Under the pieces are notes generated by a model, which did not search any database, was not told where the DNA came from, and was given only the letters and a program-made list of their open reading frames with translations. 64,000 nucleotides of DNA from the NCBI RefSeq assembly GCF_026262505.1, contig NC_067207.1:12306082-12370081 (forward strand), written 5' to 3'. Shown here one piece after another: positions 1 to 10,429 of this stretch (within the stretch, counting starts at the first letter, position 1; every line of letters starts with the position of its first letter). The stretch comes from Trichomonas vaginalis G3. Lineage: Eukaryota; Parabasalia; Trichomonadida; Trichomonadidae. Made by a program: the position numbers and the translations under genes.

Positions 1-887
1 TAAAATGCATTTTTCATATTTTGCATGATCTAGAGAATTAACAAAAGAAATTGTTTCCATATCATTTGTATTAACAGAACTGTAACCATTAGATTTACAT
101 ATTGTAGCATTATCAATATTACAATTTTTAACAATCATTTCGCCTAAAAAACAACAAAATAAGGGACTACAAATGTTATTCAAAATGGCACAATCTGAAA
201 AGGTTCCTGTCATTGATGAAAAATAGAATAATCCAAACATGTTATCATTCATTTTATTACTTAATATATTGCATTTATAAATGATATCATTTTTGCCATA
301 ATCCTGTCGAATGATACCATAACCAGTTGCTGTATTCCCTTGAAATGTCGAAAAGTGACATTTGTGGTTTTTTTGGGGTATCAATTATATATCCAGAGAA
401 ATAGTTTGAATTGCATTGGCTTATATTATTATAAGCCATTGATATTAAGCCAAATCGGAGGCTTATGATTCCATGCCCATTTCCTAATTCACCAGTCGAA
501 AATATTGAGCTCTCAAAAATATAATTCATTGATTCAGAATATGGATCAATTTCACAGTGACAATAATGTCCATTATAATTAGGAGAAGTAAGTTTACAAC
601 TTTCACAACAAACTCGATATTGAACTATGCTGCAAGAAGATCCATAGTAAAATACTGCTCCTCCATAATTCATCATCGTTTGAAACATTTTTGAATGTGC
701 ATAAACATTGCAGAAACTGAGCTCCATCTAGCGAATCTAATGAAACTGCACGCTTATTTTGATCAATAAAAGATGCAAAGAATAAGAAAAATTGATTGCT
801 TCGTTCAGTTTTATATTCCTCATATTTTGATCCATAGTATTTAATCCATAGTTCATTAGGTAAATTACCTATTATTTCATTCTCTTT
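1..887 (-). pseudogene. Pmp-like beta-helix surface protein relic, incomplete at both ends
   Basis: Reading leftwards, three consecutive stretches in different frames encode one protein type. The first is around 887-735 (NELWIKYYGSKYEEY...), the second 727-about 365 (NYGGAVFYYGSS, CCESCKL), and the third about 365-1 (FSTFQGNTATGYG, then CNILSNKMN and CAILNNI). GGA(V) and FxxN motifs and short Asn/Cys-rich units are the hallmark of Pmp-like right-handed beta-helix proteins, an expanded surface family in trichomonads. Similar units occur at 46403-47360 and 59282-61075. The second frame change falls at an A7/T7 homopolymer near 368-375, so a base-calling error is possible there. No ATG opens the 5' part and no stop closes it before the window edge. 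Probably a decayed copy; a live gene with sequencing errors is the alternative. Confidence 0.55.
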
Positions 888-1294
888 TTATACCTATTTA
901 AAAATATTAAATCATATCATTTTTAAAAAAGTGATGTTACATCAAATTATCATGATTTTTTATTTTACTCTTTATTGGCACTTTTCAACCAGATAAACTA
1001 ATTAAATGATATACCCTCTTAATAAAATGAATGAAATCAAAATAGAAGCTTTCTGTTCTTAATTTTTACAACAAGCATGAAGTGTCATTGAAAATTAACC
1101 ATAAACACCTGAATTGAAGACTATGTTCTTCCTTTTTTTTTTAATTTAAAAATGTTATCCTAAGTTAGTGAATATTAATATAATGGACATTTCCTTCATC
1201 AATATTACTTCACAAATGTCCATTATATGATCTTAAATAAACAATACAAAAAATAATTTAATATTTCAAACAAAAATAAATATAAAACAAAATA
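888..1294. other. Intergenic, AT-rich, with one hairpin
   Basis: No coding signal is seen. The only structure is the inverted repeat at 1178-1228, listed separately. Confidence 0.5.
1178..1228. repeat. 15-bp perfect inverted repeat 3' of the IQ-motif gene
   Basis: Arms ATATAATGGACATTT (1178-1192) and its exact complement (1214-1228) are separated by 21 nt. It lies about 70 nt past the stop of the gene ending at 1295, so it could form a stem in the 3' flank of that transcript. Whether it acts in 3'-end formation is inference; it could equally be the remnant of a small element. Confidence 0.55.
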
Positions 1295-4200
1295 TCATTC
1301 AGTTTCATGTTTCATCTGATCAATCTTAATTTCATCCTTCAAAAAGTCTGCTACGTATTCAGCCTTAAATATGTAAGGAAGAGCTAACATTGCGACGTAC
1401 AAATCAGTTCTTGTCATGTCCTGATTGTCATCTCTTTTTATAGCGTTTTCTGTCTTTGCCAATCTCGGGAACTTCTTTGTAACAGCGACATAAATTATTG
1501 ATCTCAATTCGACATTTGCAGGGTCATCAACCAAGAATTTCCTTGGAAAAGGAATTTCACCACAAAAAGAATAAACACTTTGGAACTTTCTCAGTTCATA
1601 ATGACAAGCAATTATTGCTTCTGCGATGTTCTTTAACCATTGTGGAGGTTTTATATCCATTGGAACATTTTTAGAAGCATCAATTCCAAACATTCCTGCG
1701 TAAAACGCATTTATATTTCTTCTCATTGTTCTTATCTGTGTTTTTGTCATTAATTCTTCTGCTTGTTGCGTATCAGAAGTTTTCATGTCCAATCTAATTT
1801 GTGCTGAATTAGTAAAGAATCTTCTGAGACCAGAATATGCTTCACTGTGTTCTAATTTCGAAGAAAGAACTTCTGAAGAAAAAGAAGGAGCGAATTCAAG
1901 CATCGAATTCGATAACAAACTTTGAGAAGGAGTTCTATTTCCAAGAGTATCTTTAAGAACAGTTAAAAACAAGTTCTTGTGAGGAGGAGTGAAATCACCA
2001 AGGTTTGGACGAGTGAAACTAGTCAAAGAAGCTCTGATTTCTTTTGATTTCTGGTTGGCTTGCGCTGCAGAAGGATTCGTGATGATTTGCGGAGTCAAAT
2101 TCGCTTTAGAATCATTTGCAGGAACATTATCACTTGAGAAGTTTTCAACAGAATTATCAAACAAAGAATTGGAATCTCCGTAAATGACAATTGGAGGTCT
2201 CATCTTGCTCTTGAATTCAGTCTTTCCTTGGCTGAGAATTGAAAGAATTTCGAAGGAAATTTGACCTTTCTTCATCTCCAAACTTCTCTTGTGTTCTTTC
2301 AGACTTGGAATCACGTCATCGGACACATTCAAGTTGAGATTCGGTGTCTTTATGTTTGGGAATTTCATGAAATCATCAGAATTGTAAGTAACAAAGAAAG
2401 GCAGGATTTTTCTCAGTTCAATTGCTGCTGTATGCGTTGCTAATCCACTGATTAAAACACTGTCTCTTGCAATTCTGTATCTCATCAAATTGTAAAGCTG
2501 TTTACAGTTATTGTTGTTAATATGAAGAATTTCATTGAAACTATAATGAACTTTGACGTCATTTGATGTTTGTTGCTTCTCTTCTGTCTTGAAAAGCTTA
2601 ATAACTTTTGCTTTGTCGCCATTCTTAATCGAATCTAATGCAACTAATAAAATTTTTGTAAAAGTGTTACTTTTCAAAATTTTTTCTTTTGGAATTTTTT
2701 CTTCTTTTGGATTTTCTTCTTGGGAATTATCATTTTTCGATTTTTTTTCTTTTGGTATTTTTTCTGATGTGATGTCACTTTTTTCTTGGTCGATTTGAGA
2801 GGTGTCACTTTTTTGGTTCATGGATTCCAAATTTTTGTAAATTCCTTCGAGAGAAACTAACGCAAGGTCATAGATCTGTGTGTTATTTGCGTGTACAATT
2901 CTCTTGAATGTCTGGTGATCAACGTGTTTCTTGATTCCGTAGTAGCAAATCTGTTTTAATTCAAGATCTCCTGTATCTTGATTGCAAATACTGACAAACT
3001 TATGCCAATTACGACGTTTGTGTGTATAAGCGATCCATTCCTTCCATACTCTTTCGAAAAATACCAAACTATCGAGACCATATAATTTTAATACGAATTG
3101 TCTCGCTAAACTTGGCTTTTTCTGCATGGAGAACGCATTTATAAGCGTTTTGAATGTTTCTAAGCGACTTTCTTTCTGCCAACCGCGAAAGACTTGTGAT
3201 GTGAAAAATTTCTGATGAAAATTTGAGAGGACATTTTTGTTTGTTTTTTCCAAGGCCATATTATAACTTGTTGTGTACCAAATCTTCTGTAGTCTTAGTA
3301 ATTCTTGCCTCCTTGCTCTCTGCTTCAATACAAAGTGTACCCAGGCTTTTCTGCACTGTTCCATCAAGTGGTGCAAGTAAAATTGTCCGGATGAGTCATA
3401 ATCAAGAGATAATTGGCGTTTCTCGACCAATCTCTGGTGAACTGCTATGAGAGCTTTCTTCTTCAGGTTCTTCTTGAACGTGTTGTCTGCTGTATGGTTC
3501 AAGGCCTTTGTTTTCTTCAGAAATTTCTCTCGGACATTCCAATCAATTATCACTTCACTTTGTTCGAGATGGTAAAATTCTGGGTCTTTCTTGGATTTTC
3601 GCTTCCAGACTGTGAAGAGATGCCACAGATGGAAGGCCGAGAAAATGAAGCCGAAGTGCTGGCGCTTCTTAACCGTGAAGAAAAAGTATAATGATTTTTC
3701 TCGAAAAACTTTTTGAGTGTGGGCTGCGAATTTCCACAGTTTGAGGACGAATCGACTCTCTGGATGAGCAAAGACACGAGCAATAAAGGTGTATTGACGT
3801 GGTGTAACGAGATTTGGAATGAAATAGTTATCTGTAAGGTAAAAGACGTTGAATGGGGCGATATTTTGTTCTGTACTGAGCCATTTCTTTTCGAGTTGGA
3901 ATCTAGAAAACCTGTTGTAGCAATCAACGATGACATTGAATTTCTTTGTTGTATATCCGCGCCAAGCGACAAAAATTCTGAGTAAAGCGTCTTTTCTAGA
4001 CCATATTCTTCGATGAAATAGGCCTCCCCATTGTTTCCTCACTGAATAATTGCGCCAACATCTTTGAATTTTCAAAGCGGCACTGTTTGCAAGCTTGGAT
4101 CGAACGTAATCTGATACCCACTCCTTTGGGCTTGTAACCATGTTCCTTTTGGATTCTTCAATTTGCTTTGGCGGCTTTTTTATTGTTTTCATTTTTGATT

Positions 4201-4411
4201 CGAATAATCTTGATGATCTAACAAATGCATTGATGTTATATGATGATACTGGACGAGTTCCTGTTGTTGTTTTTGGTCGTACTATCATCTCTTCGATTGG
4301 TAGATCACTTATCGCTGTTTTTGCACGGCGAGGAGTTGTTTCCTCCTTGCCACGCCGTAACGATACTGTTACTCGTGGCTTTTGCACCTTTCTTAGAGGA
4401 GGAATTGACAT
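1295..4411 (-). CDS. IQ-motif protein with Trp-rich helical repeats, probable cytoskeleton/centrin-binding protein
   Basis: A 1038-residue protein starting at an ATG 10-20 nt downstream of an initiator-like element. The N-terminal 110 residues are basic and low in complexity. A clear IQ motif follows at about residues 113-128 (ALKIQRCWRNYSVRKQW). Spaced units with a central Trp/aromatic and basic flanks come next (LLRIFVAWRGY, FVLKLWKFAAH, AFHLWHLFTVWKRK, CRKAWVHFVLKQRARR, FERVWKEWIAYTHKRR). They resemble the Sfi1/IQ-type repeats that bind centrin or calmodulin. A Lys/Glu-rich linker sits at about 540-590 and a mostly helical C-terminal half follows. IQ proteins of this kind sit on basal bodies or axonemes, which fits a flagellate, but the location is inferred. 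No enzymatic domain is seen. Confidence 0.75.
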   Translation of the reverse strand: MSIPPLRKVQKPRVTVSLRRGKEETTPRRAKTAISDLPIEEMIVRPKTTTGTRPVSSYNINAFVRSSRLFESKMKTIKKPPKQIEESKRNMVTSPKEWVSDYVRSKLANSAALKIQRCWRNYSVRKQWGGLFHRRIWSRKDALLRIFVAWRGYTTKKFNVIVDCYNRFSRFQLEKKWLSTEQNIAPFNVFYLTDNYFIPNLVTPRQYTFIARVFAHPESRFVLKLWKFAAHTQKVFREKSLYFFFTVKKRQHFGFIFSAFHLWHLFTVWKRKSKKDPEFYHLEQSEVIIDWNVREKFLKKTKALNHTADNTFKKNLKKKALIAVHQRLVEKRQLSLDYDSSGQFYLHHLMEQCRKAWVHFVLKQRARRQELLRLQKIWYTTSYNMALEKTNKNVLSNFHQKFFTSQVFRGWQKESRLETFKTLINAFSMQKKPSLARQFVLKLYGLDSLVFFERVWKEWIAYTHKRRNWHKFVSICNQDTGDLELKQICYYGIKKHVDHQTFKRIVHANNTQIYDLALVSLEGIYKNLESMNQKSDTSQIDQEKSDITSEKIPKEKKSKNDNSQEENPKEEKIPKEKILKSNTFTKILLVALDSIKNGDKAKVIKLFKTEEKQQTSNDVKVHYSFNEILHINNNNCKQLYNLMRYRIARDSVLISGLATHTAAIELRKILPFFVTYNSDDFMKFPNIKTPNLNLNVSDDVIPSLKEHKRSLEMKKGQISFEILSILSQGKTEFKSKMRPPIVIYGDSNSLFDNSVENFSSDNVPANDSKANLTPQIITNPSAAQANQKSKEIRASLTSFTRPNLGDFTPPHKNLFLTVLKDTLGNRTPSQSLLSNSMLEFAPSFSSEVLSSKLEHSEAYSGLRRFFTNSAQIRLDMKTSDTQQAEELMTKTQIRTMRRNINAFYAGMFGIDASKNVPMDIKPPQWLKNIAEAIIACHYELRKFQSVYSFCGEIPFPRKFLVDDPANVELRSIIYVAVTKKFPRLAKTENAIKRDDNQDMTRTDLYVAMLALPYIFKAEYVADFLKDEIKIDQMKHETE

Positions 4412-4972
4412 GATCTATATTTAAATGATGAATAAAAGAAAATCAACAACGAATTTTAGAAAATTTCGTGTAAGCCATTGAAAAAAACAATAAAAACCTA
4501 TCCAATTCTAAGAGTGAAGTTATTCTATATGAAATATGACATACTATCAATGAAACATATTTATGAACAAATCAGTTTATTGTGCCCGAATATATCTCAA
4601 ATAGTCAAAGTTATCAAAAGAAATTAGTTGCACAGCATCATATCCTTGTGTGTACGACTGGGGAGGTCAACATGCAAAAATAAATGATATAAGTATCAAT
4701 AGAATCTAGGATTTATAACCAAAAAGAAAAAGAAAGCAAATCAAGCATATGTCATTATGATAAACTTCATGTGTACATTCATTATTTAAGAAATTAAGCC
4801 AAAATATTGGCAGCAGGCTTCTTGTGTACCTTCTCAATTTTTGAGAGCGCACTAAATTTATAGAGTAGTTTATGTCTATATATCTCGACATCTCAAAAGC
4901 ACAATATGAAATAGTCTAAATAAATAATATACCTATAGACTAATGTATATAAAGAACATATTTACCATGAAT
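4412..4972. other. Intergenic region upstream of the IQ-motif gene
   Basis: AT-rich, no supported gene. It holds the promoter of the leftward gene and ends in ACCATGAAT (4964-4972), the left target-site copy of the adjacent transposon. Confidence 0.5.
4421..4431 (-). promoter_or_regulatory. Initiator-like element of the IQ-motif gene
   Basis: The minus strand reads TCATCATTTAA about 10 nt before the ATG at 4411. Trichomonad core promoters rely on an initiator of the form TCA(+1)Py-T/A just upstream of the start codon, and this is the only match in that position. Confidence 0.45.
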
Positions 4973-6458
4973 AAGGATGTCAATTCGGAAAATTGTTTTC
5001 ATTTTAGGAGAATATAATTTTCCTTTTGGAAAATTTAAAAAGTGAGACGCGCAGGATTCGAACTTTTTTAAAAGTTGATTTAAATATATTCTAGTGTGGA
5101 TTCTAAGGATAATATCATATTTAAAATAAGAATATACTAGTTTAGGTGGTATAATTTTTTTCGATAAATTTGAGAGCATGTACGTTTAGGGCATCAAAAG
5201 TGTCAATTCGCTCAGCGAAAGCTGAGCTAGCTTCGTTCTCGAAAAAATAGGGAAGAAGTGAAAGAGAGTGATACAGATGTTGACACATTCATATCATTTC
5301 AACAAATTTTGATCAAATTGAAATTCAATGAAATTCAATTCACTTCATATCCTTTAGTCAGTACATTGACATCCTTCTACATCACAATGATAACTCGTGC
5401 ATCAATAGTTCTACAACTAACTCAGAAAAAACAAGATTTTTCCTTCCAGCTTACAGCTTTTAAAAAGTTTCGATGATAAAAATCACTCTACTCTTGTTTA
5501 TCGATATGTTGTGATAGTAGGTAAACGTATTCTTATCGATTTTAATAAAAATATTTTTACGAAAATCTGAACCAATTACAGAGTTATTCATAAAGTTTAT
5601 GATAACTGTAATTACTTCATCTTTGTTTTATATTTGAATAAACAATTTAATTTAATTTGCATAATTTTTTTTAGTTGAAAGACAGGAAACTTAGTTGAGT
5701 TTGTATTATTTTTATCGTTCAATTCATTGTATATGTGAGTGATCCAGATATTTAAGATATTTAGAAAAAATTTATTAATTTGATTAACAAATTTTAATCA
5801 AAATAGCAAAAATCTATTTGATAGCTGTAAGCAAATAATAATTTCTATTTCAACCAAAATCACTTATTTTCATCTAAACGTATAAAATTGTCAATTTTAT
5901 GAGAATAAATTTAAAATCTCATGAAATATAAAGGAGAGTAATATTTTTCAATTTTCTTTTTTTCTTTCTCTCAAATATTTTCTATTGGGAATTTTCTTGT
6001 TATCAAAAAATAATTTTAATATTTGTTTATTTCATTACATACAATAAAATTTTAAAAACTCTATTTCTTCACAAGAAAATTTTTTTCCTTCATATGAAGA
6101 AACATTTTGTTCTCCATTTGATGCTGAGTCTAAATCTCGATTTTTGAATTTTCTTCTTTCCAAATTTCTTTTTTCCAAATTAGAAGTTTAATTCAAATTT
6201 TCAATAGTTTATATATTTTCTCAAACCGTCTTAGATTTTCTCACTTTTTAGGGATTTTCTCTCAAAATATACAAAAATAGTAATACCAATACATGTGTCT
6301 AATATACTTTAAAACCATCGTGATAAAATTCAAAAACGAAGAGTTCTTCTCTCCCAATTTTTTTCAAAATCAAAAAAATGAGATAAAAAAGCACGTTTGG
6401 AAAATTCATTTTTAGCATTTTAGGAATTTTCTCACTTTTCTTCCAAATTGACATCCTT
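4973..6458. mobile_element. Non-autonomous Mutator-like (MULE-type) element, 1.49 kb
   Basis: The left end reads AAGGATGTCAATTCGG. The complement of the right end reads AAGGATGTCAATTTGG, giving a terminal inverted repeat of about 16 bp with one mismatch. The flanks are an exact 9-bp direct repeat ACCATGAAT (4964-4972 and 6459-6467), the length expected of Mutator-type insertion. No open frame of transposase size lies inside, so it depends on a helper. Its first 495 bp recur with few differences at 29227-29725. Trichomonas carries several MULE families, so the class assignment is reasonable but rests on target-site length and end structure alone. Confidence 0.75.
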
Positions 6459-6711
6459 ACCATGAATGAAAGCCAATCTCTCTCTATGAAACAAAGGAAA
6501 TTTACATCATTAAATTTTTAAGGCTTCAAATGCAAAATCATACATTATTGCTTTTATTCAGTCCGTACCATCTATATGAGTTTAGATTGCTATTGAGAGT
6601 TACATCTTCAGATGTTTAGATACCATCTTTTTGAATATATAAGATAAATACATATGATCACTTAAATATATAAAATTCAACATTTAAAACAACACACAAA
6701 AATATAAAATC
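6459..6711. other. 3' flank between MULE element and the MAP65-like gene
   Basis: Starts with the second ACCATGAAT target copy (6459-6467). AT-rich, nothing else recognised. Confidence 0.4.
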
Positions 6712-8157
6712 TTAGTATAGAGGTCTTCTCCTCGTTGTCTGCTTCATATTCTTTGTTTCATTCTTCTCAGAGTTCAGTTTCTGCAACAAAAGAGTCTTTC
6801 CAAGTGTCTGTTTTCCAGTTCTTCGACTAATTTGTGATGTTCCATTTTCTGGGAAAGATGATAAATTTACGGGCGCAACTTGACTGTCATTTTCATGGCC
6901 CAAATTTGTCAAATCGACTCCTTCGAACTGAAAATCGTATTTATTCTCTTCCTTGAACTGCGCCAGTAATTTCAACAGTTTCTGTTCCAGTTTCGGTATC
7001 GTTTCCACTGCTATTTTTCTTTGTTTCTCTTCTTCGACTCTTTTTCTTGCTGCACCTCTTTCCCTCGACATGTACGACTTCGTTGGGTCGTTCTTCAGAG
7101 AAGCATTGGCCGACTCTATCTCACTGATAAGCGAAATAATCGGTTGGGCCTTAATTTGTCTCTGTTTCAGATCATTTAGTTGTCTGCGTAGGAAAATCGC
7201 TCTGGATTCAAGATCTTCGTTATCCCCTGTAAATCTTATGTAGTTTGCCGGTGAAATTCGAAGGTCGTCGCATACCTTTTTTATATCTCTCTGAAGACTT
7301 TTAACTAATGTGGGTAAACTATCTTCTATTTGCTTCTGGAGTGATTCTATTTCATTTAGAAGACTATCTATCTCTTGAACAGATGGATTTTGGGGCTTAG
7401 AACGCCGTGATTTCGTATCGAAATCTAAAACTTCGTAAAGATAGGAAATTCGCTTCCATAAATTATCCAACTGCTCTTTATTAGTCTCCTGCAGTTCTTG
7501 GAGTGAGTTTAAACATTCTGTAAGTTTAGATATCGAATCGTTATCAATATTTTTGTTTTCTATAATAGTCTGGAATTTATCTGGTATAGTTTCTTGTATG
7601 TATTCGCTAGTCTCTGTGATTTGTTGAACTAGTGACTCAAATAATTTAGTTCTTTGTTGTATTTCTGCATCTAATTTTTTGTTTGTCTGTTTAAATCTTT
7701 CTAATCTACTCAAGGTCAAATCTGATGTACCAACCTCTGCAAATTCCCCTCGATCTTCTTCGTTTATCTTTAGAATTTTGTATTGTTCTGAAAGTTTCGA
7801 TGCAATTTCGTCGAATTCTTTAACTCTTGAATCGTATTTCATTTTTAACTCTTCTGTTACATCGTTCATGTAGTTAATTTGATCGCGTAGTGAGTATTTT
7901 GGACTCAATGAAGGAATTGCTCCTTCATCACCAAAGATCTGTTGAACATGCTGATATTCAAAAATAGCATTTCGAAGTTCCCCTCGTAAATCTTCGCAAT
8001 TTATGTTTGTTTCGGCAATAAATTTTTGATATGCTTCAATAAGCGCAAGTTCCAATTTTTTTGCTTCTGCTGCCTTCTCAACTTTCGTAAAACCTATTGC
8101 TGTCCATAACCGGTCCAGATTTGGATCGATCATGAATGAGATAAGCTTTTTACTCAT
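6712..8157 (-). CDS. Ase1/PRC1/MAP65-family microtubule-bundling protein
   Basis: A 481-residue, almost wholly coiled-coil protein. The N-terminal DRLWTAIGF, the long heptad region and above all the basic segment ending in MSRERGAARKRVEEEKQRK, followed by IPKLEQKLLKLLAQFKEE and YDFQFEGVDL, match the conserved spectrin-like microtubule-binding part of MAP65/Ase1/PRC1. In that family this region ends in a module like IPKLxxxL...W/F-x-EE-x-G..F. These proteins crosslink antiparallel microtubules in the central spindle. In trichomonads they may serve the extranuclear spindle or the axostyle. The C-terminal 60 residues are basic and Ser/Thr-rich, as in the tails regulated by CDK phosphorylation. 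Family membership is well supported; the cellular site is inferred. Confidence 0.8.
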   Translation of the reverse strand: MSKKLISFMIDPNLDRLWTAIGFTKVEKAAEAKKLELALIEAYQKFIAETNINCEDLRGELRNAIFEYQHVQQIFGDEGAIPSLSPKYSLRDQINYMNDVTEELKMKYDSRVKEFDEIASKLSEQYKILKINEEDRGEFAEVGTSDLTLSRLERFKQTNKKLDAEIQQRTKLFESLVQQITETSEYIQETIPDKFQTIIENKNIDNDSISKLTECLNSLQELQETNKEQLDNLWKRISYLYEVLDFDTKSRRSKPQNPSVQEIDSLLNEIESLQKQIEDSLPTLVKSLQRDIKKVCDDLRISPANYIRFTGDNEDLESRAIFLRRQLNDLKQRQIKAQPIISLISEIESANASLKNDPTKSYMSRERGAARKRVEEEKQRKIAVETIPKLEQKLLKLLAQFKEENKYDFQFEGVDLTNLGHENDSQVAPVNLSSFPENGTSQISRRTGKQTLGKTLLLQKLNSEKNETKNMKQTTRRRPLY

Positions 8158-8696
8158 TTCACGAATAACTTTTTTATCGTCGTAAAAATATTCTTCACTA
8201 TGGCATCATTTCAAAAATGAGGTATATCTCGGATTAGTGATGTGAGATAATGAGAAATAATTAAGAAAAGTTTCCTATAATCGATTCAAGATGTCTCAAC
8301 ATCATCTGAACTTCATGAATTTTTATCACTACTTATGTAAACGTAGTGCAATTGTTAATTGAAACAAATATTGCAATATAAATTATGATAATCGATAAAA
8401 ATAATTTCAAGGAAATTTTATTAATGCTATTCTTATTTGATAACACATAACTATAATTAACTTGTGGCAAAATATGCATAAATGTCAGATTGATGAATGC
8501 TAACATTATGATTTTAGATAATTTGTCAAAATTTATTTTAGTAAAACTAATTTAAACGTTAATCAATCCATGATTGATGTAGAAAGCATACAGAAAGGTT
8601 ATTTTTCAGTTTCCAAATGATCATGATAAATAAAAGTTAATTTTTTACAAACAAACAGATGTATGGGCTTTGACATGTATATATATTGTCTTACAA
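8158..8696. other. Intergenic, 540 bp
   Basis: AT-rich, no supported gene or repeat. It contains the 5' flank of the MAP65-like gene and the 3' flank of the initiator-binding-domain gene. Confidence 0.4.
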
Positions 8697-9470
8697 TTAA
8701 AATGTAAGGAACATATTACCTATATCATACATATCTTTCTGATTCTCGAACGATGAATTATCAAAAACTAAAGGATCAAAATTGTCTTCGTCTAATGGTG
8801 AAATAATAGGATTACTCATCGTATTTTGTTGGAATTCTATATGATCTTCTTCCTCGTTTAGAATATTTTCAGCGATTGTAAATTTGTATGGAGGTAATGG
8901 AGATTCTGGTGGGGGAGGTGCTTTAACTATTGGCAAATTCCCAAATGTGTGTGAATTTGTAGTTTCTTTCTCGTCTCGTAGTTCAATTAATGGTAAATTA
9001 AGATCGGAACAATTTGTCAAAAATACAGAGCCAGTGCCGCTATAATATCCGTACATATCCCATCTTTCTGCTAAAACAGGATCGTCAATCACTGATTGTA
9101 TAGCTGCCGTAATTACTGTAATTTTTTTCGCATCATTTGTTTCTAATTTGTAGCCCAACGCAGATAACCCATTGTGAATAGAGCATTTGTAACGGCAGAT
9201 AACCTTTTTGAATTGTCGATAGTTAATTAAAAGATAAGGCCCACAAAAAGCAAGGCCAGAAACAATAGATCGCTCTTCTACGAACTCAGGATTTCGAAAG
9301 TTGTATTTGTAAATCTCTTCTAGTATATCTTGATAATTTTCTCCTTTGAATCCTTCATAAAAATTATCTCTCATGACGAGGAATGCGTCTCTGTCCTCTT
9401 CTGGAAGCATATTCCAAAAAGATCCTGGAAAAGAATCATCTTCATAGATTTCTCTTCCAAAGGAACGCAT
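8697..9470 (-). CDS. Initiator-binding-domain (IBD) protein, IBP39-like DNA-binding region
   Basis: A 257-residue protein when started at the ATG at 9470 (MRSFGREIYEDD). The frame upstream of that ATG is transposon sequence and opens only with GTG, so the longer version is rejected. Residues about 18-130 match the winged-helix domain of the Trichomonas initiator-binding protein IBP39: a LPEEDRDAF start, a SIVSGLAFCGPYLLINYRQF core, and CRYKCSIHNGLSALGY as the likely recognition helix. IBP39 reads the TCA initiator and recruits RNA polymerase II through a separate C-terminal domain. Here the C-terminal 100 residues are acidic with a PPPPESPLPP stretch and do not look like that polymerase-binding domain. 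This is probably a sequence-specific regulator rather than the general factor. Two initiator-like elements stand upstream. Confidence 0.8.
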   Translation of the reverse strand: MRSFGREIYEDDSFPGSFWNMLPEEDRDAFLVMRDNFYEGFKGENYQDILEEIYKYNFRNPEFVEERSIVSGLAFCGPYLLINYRQFKKVICRYKCSIHNGLSALGYKLETNDAKKITVITAAIQSVIDDPVLAERWDMYGYYSGTGSVFLTNCSDLNLPLIELRDEKETTNSHTFGNLPIVKAPPPPESPLPPYKFTIAENILNEEEDHIEFQQNTMSNPIISPLDEDNFDPLVFDNSSFENQKDMYDIGNMFLTF

Positions 9471-9472
9471 CC

Positions 9473-9498
9473 AAAAAAATGAAAAAAATAAAAAATGA
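9473..9498 (-). promoter_or_regulatory. Tandem initiator-like motifs before the IBD gene
   Basis: On the minus strand TCATTTTTTA (9489-9498) and TCATTTTTTT (9473-9482) lie 19 and 3 nt before the ATG at 9470. The distal one overlaps the 10-bp target-site copy of the adjacent MULE-type element, so the insertion hit the core promoter and left one copy of the motif on each side. Confidence 0.5.
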
Positions 9499-9500
9499 AC

Positions 9501-9866
9501 GAGTAGGTGACAAAAGTGCATACTCTTAAACAACCGTCGGATTTCCGGGTGAAATCGTGACACACTTTCGTCTTTCGTAGGCAGTGGTGGTTGTTACAAA
9601 AGGTAACTTCGAATGTAGCGTGAAATCTGCAAAAAAAATTCTGAAATTTGAATGGAGAACACAAAAATTGAATAGTTTACGTCAATAAAAAAGAGAAAAA
9701 TGAAGCCAATGTGTCTTGAACCTAGGACTTAGAGCAGCAATCACACTGTTTATCAAATTACACTACATGCATCTCTCACCTCAGTGAATGAGATCAACTA
9801 TATGATAACTTTTTCCCCATTATATTCTTGTGGAAAAGTGACAAATAGCAACTTTGACCCTCTCTC
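9501..9866. mobile_element. Short MULE-type MITE (366 bp) in the IBD gene promoter
   Basis: Bounded by an exact 10-bp direct repeat AAAAATGAAC (9491-9500 and 9867-9876). The ends are similar inverted repeats: GAGTAGGTGACAAAAGTGC on the left, and GAGAGAGGGTCAAAGTTGC as the complement of the right end. It is too short to code for a transposase. A second copy in reverse orientation lies at 32095-32517. Target length and end structure suggest a Mutator-type helper. Confidence 0.75.
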
Positions 9867-10429
9867 AAAAATGAACACAAAAATTTTGAATTTTATTATT
9901 AAAATTGATTTTTCAGCAAAAATTTGGAATAGGGATGCGTTAAACACGCCATTTGACCAGGCGTACATTTTTTTTGTTCGCCCAAAAATTTCGCCATTTG
10001 AGAAATTCAAAAATTAAAAATAAAATTTTAATCTTGATTTTTTTATTTTCGTGATTTTTTTGAAACTTACATAAGCGATGAAATACTTTTTTTTAAGTAA
10101 TCGTTTATTATATATAAATATATCTTAATAAATTTAATTCCTTAAGGTAGAGCGTGTTCAAATTTAAAATCTCATACAATATTTTCTTAATGGCGTATTT
10201 TTCTGAGGTCGCCCAAATAAAGGCGAATTCAAAATTGAGAACTCCAAGGCGTATGGCGAGTATTCAAAAAGTACGCCACTTACAAAATATTGAATGTAGA
10301 TTATCAATTTTTTGGCGTGTTCAATTTCAAATTTTGATATTTATGTTTATTTTATTCAGTATAATGCTAAGAATTAAAATATAAAATTCATAGAATTTTT
10401 TCTTTGAAAATATTTTACATTTTTATTAG

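Noticed and set aside
5040-5070. tRNA T-arm-like word TTCGAATCCTGC on the minus strand, also near 29305
   Set aside because: No matching acceptor stem, D arm or anticodon arm can be formed; the word is part of a MULE-type repeat.
9784-10017. Overlapping open frames on both strands across the MITE/hAT junction
   Set aside because: They cross transposon boundaries and target duplications; no protein family.
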